DNA of 40,358 bases, from NCBI RefSeq assembly GCF_021601385.1, contig NZ_BQHO01000044.1, positions 1 through 40,358 on the forward strand. The letters run 5' to 3'. The notes under the pieces were generated by a model that was given only the letters and a program-made list of their open reading frames with translations, was not told the origin of the DNA and searched no databases. Position numbers and translations under genes: made by a program. This document shows positions 36,377-40,358 of the stretch, in pieces. This DNA is from Pseudomonas parasichuanensis (GTDB taxonomy: Bacteria; Pseudomonadota; Gammaproteobacteria; Pseudomonadales; Pseudomonadaceae). How positions within the stretch are numbered: the first letter of the stretch is position 1; every line of letters starts with the position of its first letter.

Positions 36377-36480
36377 TGGGGCCGCTGTGCGGCCCATCGC
36401 CGGCAAGCCGGCTCCCACAAAAAGCTGCGTAATACCTGTGGGAGCCGGCTTGCCGGCGAAAGGGCTGCGTAGCAGCCCCG
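36377..36480. repeat. REP pair between rhlE and the flavoprotein gene
   Basis: CATCGCCGGCAAGCCGGCTCC faces GGAGCCGGCTTGCCGGCGAAAG. Outer bases GGGCCGCTGTGCGGCCC and GGGCTGCGTAGCAGCCC are palindromic themselves. It lies between convergent genes. Confidence 0.85.
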
Positions 36481-36493
36481 GCATTCACCAGCC

Positions 36494-37729
36494 CTATCGC
36501 GCCAACCAATCCGCCGCCGCATTGCCCGCCCGCAAGCCGCTGGCAAAACACGCCGTCAGCAGATACCCCCCGGTCGGCGCCTCCCAGTCCAGCATCTCGC
36601 CGGCGCAGAACACGCCTGGCAACTGGCGCAGCATCAACCCCTCATCCATCGCCTCGAAGCGCACCCCACCAGCACTGCTGATTGCCTCATCCAGCGGCCG
36701 CGTGCGCACCAGCGTGATCGGCAGCGCCTTGATCGCCGCCGCCAGGCGCTCGGGGTCGGCAAAGGTCGCCTGGTCGGTCAGCTCGCGCAGTAGCGCCGCC
36801 TTGACCCCATCGAGCCCCAACTGGCCGTGCAGGTGCTTGGCCATCGAGCGCGAGCCACGGGGCTTGGCCAGGGCCTGGGCGATCTTGTCCACAGGCCGGT
36901 CCGGCAGCAGGTCGAGCAGCAAGGTGCCACGTCCGTCGCGGTTGATCGCTTCGCGTACCGCGGCCGACCAGGCATACACCAGGCTGCCTTCCACACCCTG
37001 GGCGGTGAGGATGAACTCACCCTTGCGCGGCGCCGCGCCGGGTACGCTCAGGGCAATGTTCTTCAATGGCGCGCCGGCGAACTTGCTTTGCAACAGCTCG
37101 CTCCAGCCCGCCACCTCGAAGCCACAGTTGCTCGCCTGCAGCGGCGAGATATCCACAGCACGCTCGCCCAGCAGTGGCACCCAGGCGCCGTCCGAGCCCA
37201 GGCGTGCCCAGCTGCCGCCGCCGAGGGCCAGCACCACGGCGTCGGCCTTGAGCTGCAATTCACCCTGTGGATAAGCGATCCGCAAGGCGCCCTCGGCCGT
37301 CCAGCCCAGCCAGCGGTGGCGGGTGTGGATAACTACCCCGGCCTCGCGCAGGCGCTTGAGCCAGGCGCGCAGCAGTGGCGCGGCCTTCATGTCGCGGGGG
37401 AACACCCGGCCCGAGGTGCCGATGAAGGTTTCGATACCCAACCGGTGAATCCACTGGCGCAGGGCCTCGGCGTCGAAGCCGCGCAGCAGGCCGTCGACTT
37501 CGCCCTGGCGCTCGGCGTAGCGCCCGACGAAGGCGGGGTAGGGCTCGGAATGGGTGATGTTCATGCCGCCAACCCCGGCCAGCAGGAACTTGCGGCCCAC
37601 CGAAGGCATGGCGTCGAACACCTGCACCGCCACCCCGCGCCGGGCCAGGGCCTCGGCGGCCATCAGGCCGGCGGGGCCGCCACCGATCACGGCGACAAGG
37701 GGAGGGGAGGCAGGGCGAGGATCGTTCAT
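36494..37729 (-). CDS. BaiN/HI0933-type FAD-dependent oxidoreductase (TIGR03862-like)
   Basis: The 411-residue flavoprotein has an N-terminal FAD-binding motif VAVIGGGPAGLMAAEALARRG, then GRKFLLAGVGGMNITHSEP near 47-65, VLALGGGSWARLGSDG mid-protein and a C-terminal FCAGEMLDWEAPTGGYLLTACFASGLRAG. This matches the HI0933-like family often named BaiN, here in its TIGR03862 subgroup. The substrate is unknown. I chose the ATG at 37729 (MNDPRPASPPLVAVIGGG); the frame is open 19 more codons. DnaA-box matches lie inside the gene and just upstream (separate entries). Confidence 0.9.
   Translation of the reverse strand: MNDPRPASPPLVAVIGGGPAGLMAAEALARRGVAVQVFDAMPSVGRKFLLAGVGGMNITHSEPYPAFVGRYAERQGEVDGLLRGFDAEALRQWIHRLGIETFIGTSGRVFPRDMKAAPLLRAWLKRLREAGVVIHTRHRWLGWTAEGALRIAYPQGELQLKADAVVLALGGGSWARLGSDGAWVPLLGERAVDISPLQASNCGFEVAGWSELLQSKFAGAPLKNIALSVPGAAPRKGEFILTAQGVEGSLVYAWSAAVREAINRDGRGTLLLDLLPDRPVDKIAQALAKPRGSRSMAKHLHGQLGLDGVKAALLRELTDQATFADPERLAAAIKALPITLVRTRPLDEAISSAGGVRFEAMDEGLMLRQLPGVFCAGEMLDWEAPTGGYLLTACFASGLRAGNAAADWLAR
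37266..37274 (-). promoter_or_regulatory. DnaA box (TTATCCACA) inside the flavoprotein gene
   Basis: TGTGGATAA on the plus strand is the exact complement of the consensus box. A second exact copy lies 50 bp away. Confidence 0.55.
37324..37332 (-). promoter_or_regulatory. DnaA box (TTATCCACA) inside the flavoprotein gene
   Basis: Second exact TGTGGATAA in the same orientation as the one at 37266. Confidence 0.55.
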
Positions 37730-37743
37730 GGTCGGCAGCAGGC

Positions 37744-37752
37744 TGTGGAAAA
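37744..37752 (-). promoter_or_regulatory. DnaA-box-like TTTTCCACA upstream of the flavoprotein gene
   Basis: TGTGGAAAA on the plus strand fits the relaxed consensus TT(A/T)TNCACA. It lies 15 bp upstream of the flavoprotein ATG. Confidence 0.4.
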
Positions 37753-37801
37753 GAGCGCGCATTCTACCCCAGCCAGGCATCGGCAAGTACTGCTCAAAAA
37801 A

Positions 37802-37899
37802 TGATCAGTACTTTGCAGGCCAGGCAGGCAAAGGGCTTGAGGAGCTTTCCCGCAGGTTATCCACAGCCGGTTCCACAGTCATTGTGAACAACCCATGAC
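37802..37899. repeat. 98-bp direct repeat, copy 1, with DnaA box
   Basis: Copy 1 aligns without gaps to 37926-38023 with 13 differences in 98 positions by my count. It contains TTATCCACA at 37857-37865 and a one-mismatch inverted box, TGTGAACAA, at 37883-37891. The last 35 bases of the two copies are identical except for two positions near their start. Confidence 0.85.
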
Positions 37900-37925
37900 T
37901 GCCCCGAGCAGGGCTGATCAGAAAA

Positions 37926-38023
37926 CGATCAATTCCTTGCAGGCCACGAATGCAAAGGGCTGTAGGCGCTTTCTCGCAGGTTATCCACAGTCGGCTCCAC
38001 AGTCATTGTGAACAACCCATGAC
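37926..38023. repeat. 98-bp direct repeat, copy 2, overlapping the deacetylase 3' end
   Basis: Copy 2 has TTATCCACA at 37981-37989 and TGTGAACAA at 38007-38015. Its last 21 bases are the final codons and stop of the deacetylase gene (V-M-G-C-S-Q-stop). Copy 1 therefore carries a duplicate of that gene end without the gene. Confidence 0.85.
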
Positions 38024-38917
38024 CCGTGCCGCGCTGTGGTGGAGGATGCCGTGGCGCCGTGCCAGGGCTTCGCGGTCCTTGCTGTAGCCACCGCCGATCA
38101 CCCCGACCACCGGGATATCACGGCCCAGGCACTGGCGCAGCACATGCTCGTCGCGGGCGGCCAGGCCTTGGTCGGTCAGTTGCAGGTAACCCAGGGCATC
38201 GTCCTTGTGCACATCGACCCCGGCGTCGTACAGCACCAGGTCGGGCTGGTACAGCGGCAGCAAATAGTTGAGCGCGTCCTCGACCACCTTCAGGTAGGCG
38301 TTGTCGTCCATGCCGCGGGGCAGGGGAATGTCCCAGTCGCTCCTGGCCTTGCGCGCGGGGAAGTTCTGCTCGCAGTGCAGCGACACGGTGATTGCTTCGG
38401 GGGTGTCGTGCAGGATGCGTGCAGTGCCGTCGCCCTGGTGCACGTCGCAGTCGAAGATCAGCACCCGGTGCACGCGGCCGGCTTCGAGCAGGTAGCGGCT
38501 GATCACCGCCAGGTCGTTGAAGATGCAGAACCCGGCCGGGTGGTCGTAGTGGGCATGGTGGGTGCCGCCGGCCAGGTGGCAGGCGATGCCGTGCTGCAGG
38601 GCCAGTTCGGCGGTGAGCAGTGAGCCACCCACCGCGCGCACCGTGCGCCGCGCCAGGGCTTCGCTCCAGGGCAGGCCCAGGCGGCGCTGGTCCTCGCGGG
38701 ACAGCTCGCCGTTCATGTAGCGCTCGATGTAGTCGCGGTCGTGGGCCAGGGCGAGGATGTCGTTGGGGCAGATCTCGGGGCGCAGCAGCGCCTCGTCGGT
38801 GGTCAGCCCGCTGGCGACCAGGTGATCGCGCAGCAGGCGGAACTTGTCCATCGGGAAGCGATGGTCCGGCGGGAATTCGGGGCTGTAGTCGTCGTGGTAG
38901 ATCAGCGGCAGGGGCAT
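38003..38917 (-). CDS. Histone-deacetylase-like amidohydrolase
   Basis: The 304-residue zinc hydrolase has GGTHHAHYDHPAGFCIFND with H120-H121, zinc ligands D158 and H160 in FDCDVHQGDGT, D235 in DAGVDVHKDD, and a GGGY loop near the C-terminus. It resembles class IV (HDAC11-like) bacterial members that deacetylate or deacylate lysine or acetylpolyamine-type substrates; its own substrate is unknown. The last six residues and stop lie inside repeat copy 2. The ribosome site at the ATG (AAACCGCC) is weak. Confidence 0.92.
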   Translation of the reverse strand: MPLPLIYHDDYSPEFPPDHRFPMDKFRLLRDHLVASGLTTDEALLRPEICPNDILALAHDRDYIERYMNGELSREDQRRLGLPWSEALARRTVRAVGGSLLTAELALQHGIACHLAGGTHHAHYDHPAGFCIFNDLAVISRYLLEAGRVHRVLIFDCDVHQGDGTARILHDTPEAITVSLHCEQNFPARKARSDWDIPLPRGMDDNAYLKVVEDALNYLLPLYQPDLVLYDAGVDVHKDDALGYLQLTDQGLAARDEHVLRQCLGRDIPVVGVIGGGYSKDREALARRHGILHHSAARVMGCSQ

Positions 38918-39020
38918 GGCGGTTTCATGAGGTGGGCCTGTGCCGATCTTGCCAGTTTTGCGCAGGCCTTGCTGATCCGCTGCCCTGTGTAGGAGCGGCT
39001 AAGCCAAGGAGGACGGTGCG

Positions 39021-39707
39021 TTACTTGCCGGCAGACGCCAACACCCGCTGCCAATCCGGCTCGTTCATGCGCCCGAGAATCCTCGCCTTGCCCTCGCCAT
39101 TCACCGACACGAACAGCGCACTGGCATACCCGCTTTCACGTTCACCGCCCGCGACGTGTTGCTGGCGGGCGAAGTGGTCGATGCAGCCGTTGTGGGTGAC
39201 CAGCACCAGGTTGTGACCGCTGCGCTTGCGTGCCAGGGCTTCGTCGGCGAATTGCTTGTCACAGGTTTCCAGCCAGTCCTGGGTGGCAGCATCCTGCCCC
39301 AGCAGGAAGTGCGCGGTTTGCCGGGTGCGCAGCTTCGGGCTGCTGAGCACATCGGCCCCGGCCAGGCCGAGCCGCTGCAAGCCCTGGCCCACCCGGCCAG
39401 CCGCTTCGCTGCCGGAGACGGTAATGCCGGTGGGGTCGTCCAGGCACGGCCCGGGGGCACTGTCGCAGCGTTCGGCATGGCGGATCATCACCAATACCGC
39501 GCCGTCTTTCCATTGCTGCAACAGGCCGCTTTCGCTCAGCTGTTGCTCGTTACCAAGGTCCACGATGTGCGTCCTCGTTGCCAGCCAGGTACCTACGCCG
39601 GCCACGGCCATCAACAGGCCGATGGCGGCACTGATCAGCTTGCGCGAGCGTCGGCGCTTGAGGCGAGCCGCAAGGGCAGGGTCGTGCAAGGTCGTGCTGG
39701 AAAGCAT
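39021..39707 (-). CDS. Membrane-anchored histidine phosphatase family protein
   Basis: The 228-residue protein has a cytoplasmic basic segment (RLKRRRSRK), one membrane helix (about 24-43) and an outward phosphoglycerate-mutase-type domain. The catalytic motif is VLVMIRHAERCD with H77; the second histidine is in LVLVTHNGCIDHF. It resembles the Ais/PmrG type that acts on phosphorylated lipopolysaccharide core, but the substrate is uncertain. GGAG precedes the ATG. It lies downstream of a divergent GNAT gene. Confidence 0.85.
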   Translation of the reverse strand: MLSSTTLHDPALAARLKRRRSRKLISAAIGLLMAVAGVGTWLATRTHIVDLGNEQQLSESGLLQQWKDGAVLVMIRHAERCDSAPGPCLDDPTGITVSGSEAAGRVGQGLQRLGLAGADVLSSPKLRTRQTAHFLLGQDAATQDWLETCDKQFADEALARKRSGHNLVLVTHNGCIDHFARQQHVAGGERESGYASALFVSVNGEGKARILGRMNEPDWQRVLASAGK

Positions 39708-39891
39708 GCGTCACTCCGATGGCAGTGCGGCGTCGACGTGTGGCCGCTGTAATGGCAGGCATTGTGCTAAGCGCCCTGTCGGAGCCCGGTGAACGGGATG
39801 TGAAAAAAACATCCGCTGCCAGCGGCCTGGATGAAACTTCATTCAGCGGCCTACGCTGTACACTGCCAGACCGCGATCCTGGAGCCCCCCG

Positions 39892-40358
39892 ATGCCCCCC
39901 ATCCTTGAACTGGAAAGCGCCCGCCTGGTGTTGCGCCAATGGCAGGACGACGACCTGCGCGAGTTCGCCGCACTGTGTGCCGACCCCCAGGTGATGCGCT
40001 ATTTCCCGGCGCCGATGACCCGCGTGGAAGCCGCCGCGCTGATCGGCCGGGTGCGCGGCCATTTCAACGAATTCGGCTTTGGCCTGTGGGCACTGGAGCG
40101 CAAGGACAGCGGCGCCTTCATCGGCATGACCGGGCTGCTCAACGTCAATTTCGAGGCCCCGTTCGGCCCGGCGGTGGAGATCGGCTGGCGCCTGGCCCGG
40201 CGTCACTGGGGCCTGGGTTTCGCCAGCGAGGCGGCCTGGACCTGCCTGCGCTGTGCTTTCGCCCAATTGCGCCTGGAGGAGGTGGTGTCGTTCACTACCG
40301 AGGGCAACCTGCCGTCGCAGAAAGTCATGCAGGCCATCGGCATGCAGCCGGACCTGTC
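39892..40358 (+). CDS. GNAT N-acetyltransferase, RimJ/RimL type (partial)
   Basis: The frame from the ATG at 39892 stays open to the window end (155 full codons). Start: MPPILELESARLVLRQWQDDDL, then FAALCADPQVMRYFPAPMT, EIGWRLARRHWGLGFASEAA (the acetyl-CoA loop) and TTEGNLPSQKVMQAIGMQ. This is the RimJ/RimL-type GNAT pattern. The acceptor may be a protein N-terminus or a small amine. TGGAG lies 8 nt upstream. The C-terminus is outside the window. Confidence 0.9.
   Translation, partial: MPPILELESARLVLRQWQDDDLREFAALCADPQVMRYFPAPMTRVEAAALIGRVRGHFNEFGFGLWALERKDSGAFIGMTGLLNVNFEAPFGPAVEIGWRLARRHWGLGFASEAAWTCLRCAFAQLRLEEVVSFTTEGNLPSQKVMQAIGMQPDL

Overview
The window is high-GC DNA from a Pseudomonas, most likely of the P. 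putida group. This rests on gene order (holA-lptE-leuS; ybeZ-ybeY-corC-lnt; hemL-thiE-thiD; a LadS-type kinase; amn), on codon choice, and on repeated REP palindromes of the kind common in P. putida intergenic gaps. Almost all of it is conserved chromosomal backbone. No rRNA, tRNA, CRISPR array, insertion sequence or prophage was seen.

Layout. Positions 1-5000 (minus strand) hold the start of a lipoprotein gene, probably a lytic transglycosylase, then arfA (ribosome rescue), holA, lptE and leuS. Positions 5009-6214 (plus) hold a small unknown protein and a YdcF-like envelope protein. Positions 6341-10197 (minus) hold the ybeZ-ybeY-corC-lnt operon. The gene that normally precedes ybeZ, miaB, is not there; a Sel1-repeat gene follows after only 181 bp. 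Positions 11141-13877 (minus) hold hemL-thiE-thiD. Positions 14142-20196 (plus) hold a LadS-like kinase without a receiver domain, aidB, amn and rluE. Positions 20332-25679 hold small membrane proteins, an Lrp-type regulator, a divergent MFS/TetR pair with clear operators, a CDF metal exporter and a lipoprotein. Positions 25803-28331 hold the helicase gene hrpB.

The least ordinary part is 28400-31122: four tandem diverged paralogues on the minus strand, each 163-182 residues. I do not recognise the family. Each protein appears to contain three internal repeats with a beta-trefoil-like pattern. The two distal copies are clearly poorer in G+C than the surrounding backbone. This is the best candidate here for an undescribed system, but its function is unknown.

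Positions 31221-40358 hold a YciC-like membrane protein, a DUF2076 protein, a NYN/LabA-type nuclease, a second Lrp regulator divergent from an EamA exporter, the RNA helicase rhlE, a BaiN-type flavoprotein, an HDAC-like deacetylase, a membrane-anchored histidine phosphatase and the start of a GNAT acetyltransferase. Between the flavoprotein and deacetylase genes lies a 98-bp direct repeat. Each copy carries a perfect DnaA box (TTATCCACA), and three more matching boxes lie in or just before the flavoprotein gene.

All function calls come from reading motifs and from remembered families. No database search was run.
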